Positions 24,401 to 32,258 of a DNA stretch of 64,000 nt are shown in pieces. The notes under the pieces are model-generated. The model saw only the letters and a program-made list of their open reading frames with translations. It was not told the origin of the DNA and searched no databases. The DNA lies in contig NZ_JAJUXI010000009.1 of the NCBI RefSeq assembly GCF_021390515.1, forward strand, positions 248,001-312,000, written 5' to 3'. Numbering within the stretch: the first letter of the stretch is position 1; every line of letters begins with the position of its first letter. Made by a program: the position numbers and the translations under genes. The stretch comes from Dyadobacter sp. CY326. GTDB lineage: Bacteria; Bacteroidota; Bacteroidia; Cytophagales; Spirosomataceae.

Positions 24401-25488
24401 GTGTAAATCAAGGGCAAAAGCACTGTAAATTCTGAATTCTCTTCTTTGATTTGAATGGTTCCGGCTTGGTTAAAAAGCATTTTGTAACGTGACATCAATG
24501 TGGCGAGTCCGCCATTGGTTGTGAAAGGCGTTCGCACAGTGCGTTTTTGTAAATTATTACGCACTTCCAGCTGACCCGTTGCTGTGGTTCGAATTTGGAT
24601 TAGCAATGGGTGATCTGCCGCTATAATGTTGTGGCGGATCGCATTGTCAATGAGCGTTTGCAGCGTCAGCGGGGCCATTTGTCCGGTCAAATACAAGTCA
24701 GCAACCTGAATGGAAATGCTGATGCCGTTTTCAAAACGCGTTTCCAGCAAATAAATGTAGGAGCGAATGTAACGAAGTTCCGCATCCAATGTCACCATGC
24801 TCATTTCCCGGTCGGGACCATTGACGCTCAGCAAATAGCGGTAAACCTTTGACATTTCGTCCACGAACTTTTCGGCAATGGCCGGTGACTCGGAGATCAG
24901 CACGGATAATGAATTGAGACAATTGAACAAAAAATGGGGGTTAACCTGCTGTTTTACAACTTCCAGCTCCGACAAAAGCTGTTTCTGCTCCATTTGCTGC
25001 AACTCATCCTGATTGGTTTTCCATTGCATAAATGCATAAGCAAGCTCGGTCAATCCCGCGCCAATGAGCGAAGCCGCGAGCAATGTGAACACAGACCAGA
25101 GCACGCGTTCGCGCTGCATTGAAAATCCGAAAAGCCCCATTTTATCATAAGCAAAAAGCACAACGAACAGGATGATTACATTGACGATTGCGTAAAGTAT
25201 AAACCAGAAAATGACCCTGAGCACGGATTGGTGCGTGTCGGGATAAATTTTAGCAATATAAATGGCAATGATCTGGTTAATGTGATTCGCTATGAGGCAG
25301 AGGATCAGGTTAATGAAGCTTCCTCCGAGGAACACTTTCATATCGGAAAAATAAATGCTTCCCCACATCAGGTAACCAACCACCGGAACGAGCCACGGAA
25401 GGACCAGCACGAGGATGAAGAAGTTGAGACGGTTTTTACGCATCGCATCAAAATACTTCTCAAAAAAGCTGAACCGGAGCTGCATCAT
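24397..25488 (-). CDS. LytS/YehU-type sensor histidine kinase (first of a tandem pair)
   Basis: A 363-residue kinase with four predicted transmembrane segments and then the His-containing motif NPHFLFNCLNSLSVLISE and N box TLIDNAIRHN. It is similar throughout to the next kinase in the operon. The frame is open to 25509, but a -7 box (TATTTTTG on the minus strand, 25505-25498) falls inside that extension. The ATG at 25488 (MMQLRFSFFEK; the preceding in-frame ATG is part of the same pair) is therefore more likely. The three genes form one overlapping operon. Confidence 0.9.
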   Translation of the reverse strand: MMQLRFSFFEKYFDAMRKNRLNFFILVLVLPWLVPVVGYLMWGSIYFSDMKVFLGGSFINLILCLIANHINQIIAIYIAKIYPDTHQSVLRVIFWFILYAIVNVIILFVVLFAYDKMGLFGFSMQRERVLWSVFTLLAASLIGAGLTELAYAFMQWKTNQDELQQMEQKQLLSELEVVKQQVNPHFLFNCLNSLSVLISESPAIAEKFVDEMSKVYRYLLSVNGPDREMSMVTLDAELRYIRSYIYLLETRFENGISISIQVADLYLTGQMAPLTLQTLIDNAIRHNIIAADHPLLIQIRTTATGQLEVRNNLQKRTVRTPFTTNGGLATLMSRYKMLFNQAGTIQIKEENSEFTVLLPLIYT

Positions 25489-25497
25489 AGTGAAGGG

Positions 25498-25505
25498 CAA
25501 AAATA
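25498..25505 (-). promoter_or_regulatory. -7 promoter box of the two-kinase/LytTR operon
   Basis: On the minus strand TATTTTTG matches TAnnTTTG about ten bases before the likely start codon. The rest of the 305-bp gap up to the divergent LytTR gene shows no coding frame or repeat that I can support. Confidence 0.5.
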
Positions 25506-25793
25506 GCAATGTGTCAATCTCAGTTGAAATCCTGCATCATCGAATTGTGATTAAAAGCATTTAAAATGTCGGAATTCGCAGCTTAACCGGCTTTTGCTGA
25601 CTTTAATCGCTTGTTTTTGACAACTCAGCGGAAGCTGATTACAGGTCATCCCCCAAAAAGTGTGTTACAGATACCAAAACTGACAATACGGATAAAATTT
25701 GTTTCCTATCGCAACCAATTCAGGTCAAATTTGTGTCACCCTAATTGAAGGGCATAGCCAAGAACTTAAATATATCCTTTTATCTATTAAGCC

Positions 25794-26186
25794 ATGAAAA
25801 CAACTTTAATTAACCCATTCTCCTGGGCAGTAAAACCTTTTAATGACGAAACTCCTCATTTGATCGCAGTCCATAACAATGGGAAGATTACGTGGGTTGA
25901 GGCGCGTGACATTACACATCTGGAAGGAGAGGGGAATTACACGTACATTCACACACGTCAGGGCAAAAAGCACTTGGTTTCCAAGACTCTAAAAGTGGTG
26001 ACGGAGATTTTGCGGGTCGATTTTATCCGGATCCACAAGTCGTATATTGTTAACCCAATGCATGTTACAGCGCAATTAGAGCCAGACAAACTTTTGCTGA
26101 GCTGCGGCAGAAAAGTGCCCATAGCAAGAAGAAGGATGCGGGAGATCCAGGAGCTGGTCGCAGGAGAATATCTCGCCGCAGGCTGA
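25794..26186 (+). CDS. Stand-alone LytTR DNA-binding protein
   Basis: A 130-residue protein made almost entirely of a LytTR domain, with no receiver domain. The conserved strand order is visible: WVEARDITHLEGEGNYTYIH, then HLVSKTLKVVTEIL, DFIRIHKSYIVNPMHV and KVPIARRRMREIQ. It is divergent from the LytS kinase operon. It probably regulates transcription without direct phosphorylation, or is controlled by protein partners. An intrinsic terminator follows (26198-26234). Confidence 0.9.
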   Translation: MKTTLINPFSWAVKPFNDETPHLIAVHNNGKITWVEARDITHLEGEGNYTYIHTRQGKKHLVSKTLKVVTEILRVDFIRIHKSYIVNPMHVTAQLEPDKLLLSCGRKVPIARRRMREIQELVAGEYLAAG

Positions 26187-26197
26187 TTGAGATTAAG

Positions 26198-26234
26198 AAA
26201 AGGGATTGGATTAATGAAGATCTGATCCCTTTTT
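26198..26234 (+). terminator. Intrinsic terminator after the LytTR gene
   Basis: AAAAGGGAT pairs with ATCCCTTTT around an 18-base loop, ending in T-rich sequence, 11 bp after the stop codon. Confidence 0.7.
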
Positions 26235-26302
26235 ACTTAAAATAACGTCGGGCATGAATATTTAATGATTTCAAGAATCAATAAATGTGAACCGATCTTA
26301 AA

Positions 26303-26491
26303 ATGGCTAAGAAAGCAAAAGCAGGCAGCAAGAAGAAAAATAAATTAGGTGTAAAAAACTCGTTGGTCAACAACATCAACGCCCGCAAGAAAAAGGGAAT
26401 TTCAAAACCCAAAAGCAAAAAGACAGTCAGTAAGAAGTCCTACACAAAGATGAAGAAGAACTGGGGGAAGGGTAAGAAAACGCGGAAATAG
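26303..26491 (+). CDS. Lysine-rich small basic protein (62 aa)
   Basis: A 62-residue protein in which 24 residues are Lys and 2 Arg, about 42% basic. It starts MAKKAKAGSKKKNKLGVKNS and ends KNWGKGKKTRK. No fold signature is visible. The composition suggests nucleic-acid or ribosome binding, in the manner of small histone-like or ribosome-associated proteins, but no family can be assigned. It lies between two intact genes and its stop is three bases from the stop of the convergent dehydrogenase. Confidence 0.7.
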   Translation: MAKKAKAGSKKKNKLGVKNSLVNNINARKKKGISKPKSKKTVSKKSYTKMKKNWGKGKKTRK

Positions 26492-26493
26492 CC

Positions 26494-27441
26494 TCACGAA
26501 ACTACATTCTTCGTTTCGCCATTTTTAAAGCTTTCCAGATTATCGGCCACCATGGTGAGCAATCTTTTTCGGGCTTCGAAACTTGCCCAGGCTACGTGTG
26601 GCGTGATGATGCAGTTGGGTGCAGAGAGGAGTGGATTGTCCGGCTTGGGTGGTTCGGTTGAAAGGACATCGAGTCCGGCTCCTGCAATGATGCCGTTCTT
26701 CAACGCATCTGCAAGGTCGGCTTCATTGATCAGCGGGCCGCGGCCTGTATTGAGGAGCAATGCATTTCGTTTCATTCTGGCAAGCCGTTCTTGATTGACG
26801 ATCTCTTTTGTTTCATCGGTTAATGGGCAATGCAGGCTGACTACATCGCTTTTTTCAAAAACATCTTCCAAAGAAACCATCTCAATTCCCTGCATAGGAG
26901 TCGGATGCTTTCTGTAAGCAATGACTTTAATGCCAAATGCCAGCGCAATTTGAGCCACTTGCGAGCCAATGTCGCCCAGTCCGATGAGCCCCATTGTTTT
27001 GCCTGCCAGTTCAGTTAATGGCGTTTTCCAGTAACAAAAATCCTGCGACGCGATCCATTCTCCTGCATAAACGCTTTGGCTATGCAGTTCGGCATGGTTG
27101 ACAAGCGACAGCAGCAATGCGAATGTCTGCTGCGCCACTGAGGCTGGGCCGTAAGCTTTTACATTGGTGACAGTGATATTGTGTTTCCGGGCAGCAGCAA
27201 TGTCAATGTTGTTAAAGCCAGTCGCCATCACCCCGATGTATTTGACATTCGGCAGCTGATCCAATATCGCCTCCGTCAGCACGACTTTATTCACAAGCAA
27301 CGCTTCCGCATCCTTCGCACGCTCCACAATTTCCTCCGCAGCAGAGCGATCATAAATTGTAACATTGCCCAGCTCATGGATCGGCGCCCAATCAAGGTCA
27401 CCCGGATTTAATGTATAGCCGTCAAGGATTGTGATGTTCAC
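26494..27441 (-). CDS. D-2-hydroxyacid dehydrogenase (glycerate/lactate dehydrogenase-like)
   Basis: A 315-residue NAD-dependent oxidoreductase. The Rossmann motif is GLIGLGDIGSQVAQ. The catalytic residues sit in the usual contexts: Arg in LLNTGRGPLIN, Glu in LDVLSTEPPKPDNP and His in ITPHVAWASFEAR. Length and motifs fit hydroxypyruvate or glycerate dehydrogenase-type enzymes; the exact substrate is not determined. Three 15-bp repeats with a 22-bp period lie 36-94 bp upstream of its start and may control it. Confidence 0.92.
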   Translation of the reverse strand: MNITILDGYTLNPGDLDWAPIHELGNVTIYDRSAAEEIVERAKDAEALLVNKVVLTEAILDQLPNVKYIGVMATGFNNIDIAAARKHNITVTNVKAYGPASVAQQTFALLLSLVNHAELHSQSVYAGEWIASQDFCYWKTPLTELAGKTMGLIGLGDIGSQVAQIALAFGIKVIAYRKHPTPMQGIEMVSLEDVFEKSDVVSLHCPLTDETKEIVNQERLARMKRNALLLNTGRGPLINEADLADALKNGIIAGAGLDVLSTEPPKPDNPLLSAPNCIITPHVAWASFEARKRLLTMVADNLESFKNGETKNVVS

Positions 27442-27476
27442 TTAGTGGTTGATTTATAATAAATTATTGTTTGAAT

Positions 27477-27535
27477 TTTGAAATTACATAACATCAACTT
27501 TGAAATTACATAAGCTTGACTTTGAAATTACATAA
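27477..27535. repeat. Three 15-bp direct repeats phased at 22 bp
   Basis: TTTGAAATTACATAA occurs perfectly three times, at 27477-27491, 27499-27513 and 27521-27535, separated by two different 7-base spacers (CATCAAC, GCTTGAC). The period of 22 bp is two helical turns. The array lies between the M1 peptidase stop and the start of the dehydrogenase gene, so it is placed as an operator for the dehydrogenase. Confidence 0.9.
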
Positions 27536-27573
27536 AAAAATCCTCCCAGGTTCAAGACTTGGAAGGATTGATT
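27534..27573 (-). terminator. Terminator of the M1 peptidase gene
   Basis: On the minus strand AATCCTTCCAAG pairs imperfectly with TGGGAGGATT across a short loop and is followed by TTTTTTT. It lies 18 bp past the peptidase stop codon and slightly overlaps the repeat array. Confidence 0.65.
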
Positions 27574-27590
27574 TTTTGAGATTGTGCTTG

Positions 27591-29972
27591 CTAATTTTTT
27601 GGATCGGTGCTGATTTTTCCGGCGCCGGCTCCTTGCATTTGCATTGGGTTTGGCGCTTTTTTCTGTTGTTGCTGCTTGAAGATCTGGAATCTTGTCGGCG
27701 CTGCAACGCGGGGGAACGAATTGTTTTCCGTGTCAATGTCAGCGATTTGCTGATAAGGATCTAATGTCCATTGAACAACTTTCTTCTTGGTCGTTACAAC
27801 TTTGTTGATCTGCGCATCATTGAAGCGCCAAATTTCTGCTGGGAATACGGCCACAGAATCCGTGCCGTCTTCAAAGCCCATTTTCACGATCACCGGCATT
27901 GGAAGTCCGCCTTTGTTCTTGATTGAAATGGTGTAGAAATTCGTGTTTTCCTGAATAAGCTGACGCTCGCTTTCCGAAAGTGATGCCAAATATTGCTCGT
28001 ATTTCTGCTTGTCTGCTTCTGTAACTTTGAACGGATCATAGCGGTTGTAGAAGTCGGCCATTGTAGAATCCTGTGCAACCACAGTTTCTCCTTTCGTCTT
28101 GGCATCCTGCATTTTACTCATTGTTTCCAGCTTCCGCGCTGCTTCCTTGCGGGCGATTTCTTTTTCAATGGCTGGGTTTTGCGTATCGACACTAAACCAA
28201 TCTACGCTTACAAGATCCTGATCCACAGGCTCTACTCCGTAAAACCAGCCTTTCCAAAACCAGTCTAAATCAACACCGGAAGCATCTTCCATGGTGCGAA
28301 AGAAGTCGGCTGGGGAAGGGCTTTTGAACTTCCAGCGCGTTGCGTATTCTTTGAATGCATGGTCAAAAAGCTCGCGGCCCATCACTGTTTCACGGAGAAT
28401 GTTCAATGCAGTTGCTGGCTTGGCATAAGCATTGGGTCCAAGTCCGATCACATTCTCGGCTGATGCCATGATTGGCGTCAAAACAGATTTGTCAGACGAC
28501 ATGTAATCGGTGATCTGGTTGGGTTCACCGCGGCGGGTCGGGAAGTTGAAATCCCATTCTTTTTCAGCAAGATATTGGCAGAATGTGTTCAAACCTTCGT
28601 CCATCCATGCCCATTGACGTTCGTCTGAGTTGACGATCATCGGGAAGAAATTGTGTCCAACTTCATGAATAATCACACCGATCATGCCATATTTCACTGC
28701 TTCACTGTAAGTTCCGTCTTCTTCCGGACGGCCGCCGTTGAAACTGATCATTGGATATTCCATTCCGCCGCCAGCCACTGAGTGACAAGAAATGGCAACC
28801 GGATAAGGATATTCAAATGTGCGTGAACCGTAGGATTTCAATGTGTGGGCAACTGCTCTTGTCGAATATTGCTCCCAGAGCGGATTGCCTTCTTTTGGAT
28901 AAATGGACATGCACCAGATCTTGCGGCCGCTTTTGTAAACATCACTTTGCATGGCGTCCCAAATGAACTTCCGGCTGCTCGCAAAGGCAAAGTCACGCAC
29001 ATTGTCTGCTTTGTAAATCCACGTTTTCTTGCCTGGGCTCTTGTTTTCGCGCTTTTCAGCTTTTTCAGCTTCTGCCTGCGTCACGATCAAAACGGGCGTT
29101 TTGGAAGTTTCAGCTTGTTTCAAACGCTGCTTCTGGGTTGCGGTAAGCACTTGCGCATAATTCTGGCATTCGCCGCTGGCTGCAACGACGTGGTCGGCAG
29201 GGGCGGTGATGGCGACTTTGTAATTTCCGAAAATCAATGCGAATTCACCTTGTCCCAAAAACTGCTTGTGGTTCCAGCCATTGACATCATCATAAGGCGC
29301 GAGGCGTGGAAACCAATGTGCGATGAAATAGTTTGCATTGCCGTCTTTTGGAAAAAACTCATAACCGCTGCGACCATAATATTCAGTAACGTAATAACTC
29401 CAGTCTACACCAAAAACGAAGCTCGTTCCTGGTTTCATGGTGATAGGCAGATCAATGCGCATCATGGTTCCATTGACGGTGTAAGGCAATGCTTTTCCCG
29501 CTTTGTCTTTTACAGCGCCGATTTTATAACCATATTCGACTTTCGGGTCCAATGCCGATCCTCTGCCGTTATTGAGCGCTTGCAATGCTGTGGTGCTCAT
29601 GCCTTTTTCACTGATAGAGCCGGTTCTGGAAGTTGCGCCAATTGCGTCTTTTTTGAAGAGGTTTTGATCCAATTGCAGCCAGATGTATTTCAGATCATCC
29701 GGAGAATTGTTGAAAAAAGTGATTGTTTCAGACCCGATGATGCGTCGGTTGTCATCGTCAAGCTCAACTTTGATGTCGTAATCGGCACGCTGCTGCCAGT
29801 ATTCACGACCCGGCGCTCCGGATGCTGCGCGGGTGGAGTTTGGCGTTGGTAACATTGTCCCCATTTGTTCAAAACGATCGTTCGCTTTGTAATTGGGATT
29901 AACAGGCATTTGCTGCGCCATGGCGGACACGGCAAAAAGTAACATTAGTAACGGGAGAAGTGTTTTTTTCAT
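27591..29972 (-). CDS. M1 family metallopeptidase, exported
   Basis: A 793-residue gluzincin aminopeptidase homologue with a signal peptide (LLMLLFAVSAMAQQ). The zinc motif HEVGHNFF and the third ligand Glu in WAWMDEGLNTF are intact, preceded by the substrate-binding GGGMEYPMISF motif (the GxMEN equivalent). An N-terminal beta domain with FNNSPDDLKYIWLQLDQNLF and a long C-terminal region complete the M1 architecture. The C-terminal tail is Gln/Met-rich. It would trim peptides in the periplasm or at the surface. It is cotranscribed with the HupE-like gene 34 bp upstream. Confidence 0.93.
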   Translation of the reverse strand: MKKTLLPLLMLLFAVSAMAQQMPVNPNYKANDRFEQMGTMLPTPNSTRAASGAPGREYWQQRADYDIKVELDDDNRRIIGSETITFFNNSPDDLKYIWLQLDQNLFKKDAIGATSRTGSISEKGMSTTALQALNNGRGSALDPKVEYGYKIGAVKDKAGKALPYTVNGTMMRIDLPITMKPGTSFVFGVDWSYYVTEYYGRSGYEFFPKDGNANYFIAHWFPRLAPYDDVNGWNHKQFLGQGEFALIFGNYKVAITAPADHVVAASGECQNYAQVLTATQKQRLKQAETSKTPVLIVTQAEAEKAEKRENKSPGKKTWIYKADNVRDFAFASSRKFIWDAMQSDVYKSGRKIWCMSIYPKEGNPLWEQYSTRAVAHTLKSYGSRTFEYPYPVAISCHSVAGGGMEYPMISFNGGRPEEDGTYSEAVKYGMIGVIIHEVGHNFFPMIVNSDERQWAWMDEGLNTFCQYLAEKEWDFNFPTRRGEPNQITDYMSSDKSVLTPIMASAENVIGLGPNAYAKPATALNILRETVMGRELFDHAFKEYATRWKFKSPSPADFFRTMEDASGVDLDWFWKGWFYGVEPVDQDLVSVDWFSVDTQNPAIEKEIARKEAARKLETMSKMQDAKTKGETVVAQDSTMADFYNRYDPFKVTEADKQKYEQYLASLSESERQLIQENTNFYTISIKNKGGLPMPVIVKMGFEDGTDSVAVFPAEIWRFNDAQINKVVTTKKKVVQWTLDPYQQIADIDTENNSFPRVAAPTRFQIFKQQQQKKAPNPMQMQGAGAGKISTDPKN

Positions 29973-30006
29973 ATTAGTAGGTTATTGGAATAATGCATTA
30001 CGATTT

Positions 30007-30618
30007 TTAAGTCAGCAGGCTTTGAAGAAATTCGTTGTTAATAATAATAGATAAAGACATTCCGACGATAATCCCGGAAACAATGTGAATCCAGCTGATC
30101 CTTTGCACACGAAGCAATTCGATCACGACGAAGGCAATGGAGAGAATGATAAAAACAATGATCAGCTGACCCAGTTCCAGCCCGACATTGAATCCCAGCA
30201 AGGGATTAAAAATTTCAGCTTCTTTGCCCAATAAGGTCCTCAGATAATTGGAAAAACCCAAACCATGGATTAACCCGAAGAACAATGCAAGCGGATAGCG
30301 AACTTTGGACGCCTTTTCGCGATGGCCGAGATAAACTTTCGGGACTTTATAAAAAAAGTTGAGAACAGCCGTGATGATAATGGTGATCGGAATCAAAAGC
30401 TCAATCCAGTCGGGATTAACGCGCACAAATCCGAGCGTTGCAAGCGCCAATGTAATGGAATGTCCGATGGTGAAGGCAGTAACCAGAACGATCACCTTTT
30501 TCCAGTCAATCAATGTATAAACCGTGCAAAGCGCCATGATAAATAGGATATGGTCATAGCCATAGGAATCGGTAATGTGGTTAAAACCCAATTGTAGGTA
30601 AGCCTGGAACTCGGACAT
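30007..30618 (-). CDS. HupE/UreJ-family membrane protein
   Basis: A 203-residue polytopic protein with six or so hydrophobic segments. The N-terminal GFNHITDSYGYDHILFIMAL carries the H-x(n)-D-H pattern of HupE/UreJ proteins, and GLIHGLGFSNYL is the second conserved His motif. Characterised relatives move nickel or cobalt, but many Bacteroidota members have unknown cargo. It lies directly upstream of the M1 peptidase. Two CTTGTCAA repeats precede the gene. Confidence 0.85.
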   Translation of the reverse strand: MSEFQAYLQLGFNHITDSYGYDHILFIMALCTVYTLIDWKKVIVLVTAFTIGHSITLALATLGFVRVNPDWIELLIPITIIITAVLNFFYKVPKVYLGHREKASKVRYPLALFFGLIHGLGFSNYLRTLLGKEAEIFNPLLGFNVGLELGQLIIVFIILSIAFVVIELLRVQRISWIHIVSGIIVGMSLSIIINNEFLQSLLT

Positions 30619-30642
30619 TAAATCGTTTTAAATGGATATGCT

Positions 30643-30662
30643 CTTGTCAATATACTTGTCAA
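30643..30662. repeat. Two CTTGTCAA repeats upstream of the HupE-like gene
   Basis: CTTGTCAA occurs at 30643-30650 and 30655-30662 with a 12-bp period, 25 bp upstream of the start codon. Each copy plus its following base is close to a palindrome. A binding site is possible. Confidence 0.5.
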
Positions 30663-30761
30663 GACAAAAAAATGAATCCGAATATATTCTATTCGTCTCA
30701 TTATTACAATAGAAGTGCTTACACTAAGATTCGCAGCCGCCGTTGAAGAAACCCTGAAGCA

Positions 30762-30794
30762 AGAAAAAGACCGGAAGCATTTGCCTCCGGCCTT
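30762..30794 (-). terminator. Terminator of the TonB receptor/lipoprotein operon
   Basis: On the minus strand GCCGGAGGC-AAAT-GCTTCCGGT forms a strong stem followed by CTTTTTC. It lies 36 bp past the lipoprotein stop codon. Confidence 0.8.
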
Positions 30795-30829
30795 TCGAAA
30801 TTCTGACACCAATTATATAAGACTATTAA

Positions 30830-32188
30830 TTATTTCTTAATCTCGTAGTTAGCATTTTGTGGGTCCCAGTTAGCCCATTTGTCAGTCCAGTCAGTTGCAC
30901 CAAATGCACCAACAACTGTGTTTGCTTCAAATCCTGCTGGCAACGTAGCACCGCCAGTCAACAATGAAGAACCTGCTTGTGGAAGAAGACCTGGCTTAGC
31001 AGTGATGGAGTTATAGCCAGTTGCCAATTTAAGATCCGCAACAGCAGCCACTTTGTTTTTGCTTGCAGCAGGAGCGAAAAGCGCTAATGTAGTGCCTTCG
31101 ATCACACCCTGTGCAGGCGTTCCAGTGATTGCAACTGTATTTCCGTCCATTTTGATCTTGCCAGATGTGAAGTTTGCAATCGCAGGATCACCTTCGATTC
31201 TCACAGCTGAACGTGGCCATGCGCCAGTTACCAATGTGTTGTAAACCGAGATTGCAGAGTTTCTTCTGATACGGAATGCAGAGTTGAATTTAGCATTAGG
31301 CGTTCCTTCTGCCATTGCAAGCGTAACGTTGGCAAATTTAGCCGAAGTCTGAGGCGTTGCAGGAGAACCGGCAGCATCATTGTCAGACTCAAAACCGTTT
31401 GAATCACCAGCCTGGTCAGCAACAGCCGGGTCACGAAGGATAAAGCCGTATTGAATGTTTCCTGAGAAACCATTGTCAGTATCGAAATCGTCATCCAAAC
31501 CGCGGTAAGCGATCAAGTGTTTTGCATTTACTGCTCCACCAAACCATTCGAACGAGTCATCGCCTGAATTAGAAACCTGTACGTAATCAACCTCAGTTCC
31601 GCTACCAACGCCACCGAATGTAAGACCGTTGATCTCTTTGTCAGTTTCAAATGCGATACCAGCGAATTCGATACGAACATATTTAAGTTGTCCTGAGTTG
31701 TCAGCTGCGTCAGTTCCACCGAAAACAGATTGATTTTCTCCTTCTATTACTGCATTTGGCTTGTTAACCGGTGCTTTTCCCAAAATTACAACACCACCCC
31801 AGTCACCTGCTTTGCGTTGTCCGGCTGCCTGGTTCGAAGTGAAGATGATAGGCTTGTCAGGAGTTCCAACCGCAACGATTTTCGCGCCTGGCTGAACGAT
31901 CAAAGATCCTTTTGAAGTCTTGTCACCTTTGATAATTGTACCCGGCTCAATTGTAAGTGTAGCGCCTGATTCAACATATACAAAACCTGAAAGCAAATAT
32001 TGGTTTGTAGCACTCCAAGTCGTGTTAGCAGTGATTTTTCCAGTTACGGTTTTTATCTCACCTACTGGTGTTACAACCGGCGGATTAATGTCGTCATCAT
32101 CATCATCGTCATCATTTGTACAAGAGATAGATCCGAACATTGTAAGGCCCAACATCAGCAAGCTCAAAAGTTTACCTGTGTTTTTCAT
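30830..32188 (-). CDS. Surface lipoprotein, right-handed beta-helix type, partner of the TonB receptor
   Basis: A 452-residue lipoprotein. The lipobox cysteine is residue 23 (MFGSISC). It is followed by TN and eight consecutive Asp residues, a strong example of the acidic lipoprotein export signal that sends Bacteroidota lipoproteins to the cell surface. The body is Gly/Asn/Thr-rich with repeated short strands (GATLTIEPGTIIKG, GSLIVQPGAKIVAVG), as in right-handed beta-helices. It is the second gene of an operon whose first is a TonB-dependent receptor, so it probably captures a ligand for that receptor. The promoter suggests control by phosphate or another OmpR-type signal. Confidence 0.85.
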   Translation of the reverse strand: MKNTGKLLSLLMLGLTMFGSISCTNDDDDDDDDINPPVVTPVGEIKTVTGKITANTTWSATNQYLLSGFVYVESGATLTIEPGTIIKGDKTSKGSLIVQPGAKIVAVGTPDKPIIFTSNQAAGQRKAGDWGGVVILGKAPVNKPNAVIEGENQSVFGGTDAADNSGQLKYVRIEFAGIAFETDKEINGLTFGGVGSGTEVDYVQVSNSGDDSFEWFGGAVNAKHLIAYRGLDDDFDTDNGFSGNIQYGFILRDPAVADQAGDSNGFESDNDAAGSPATPQTSAKFANVTLAMAEGTPNAKFNSAFRIRRNSAISVYNTLVTGAWPRSAVRIEGDPAIANFTSGKIKMDGNTVAITGTPAQGVIEGTTLALFAPAASKNKVAAVADLKLATGYNSITAKPGLLPQAGSSLLTGGATLPAGFEANTVVGAFGATDWTDKWANWDPQNANYEIKK

Positions 32189-32258
32189 AAATTCAATTGT
32201 TTGTTTTACTGTTAAAGTTCTGGTGATAAAAAGAGCCGGTTTACGACTTGCTGCTTTT

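Noticed and set aside
28845-29852. A 335-codon open frame on the plus strand inside the M1 peptidase gene.
   Set aside because: It is the antisense shadow of a well-supported peptidase gene; the translation has no domain and an unnatural Cys/Phe-rich composition.
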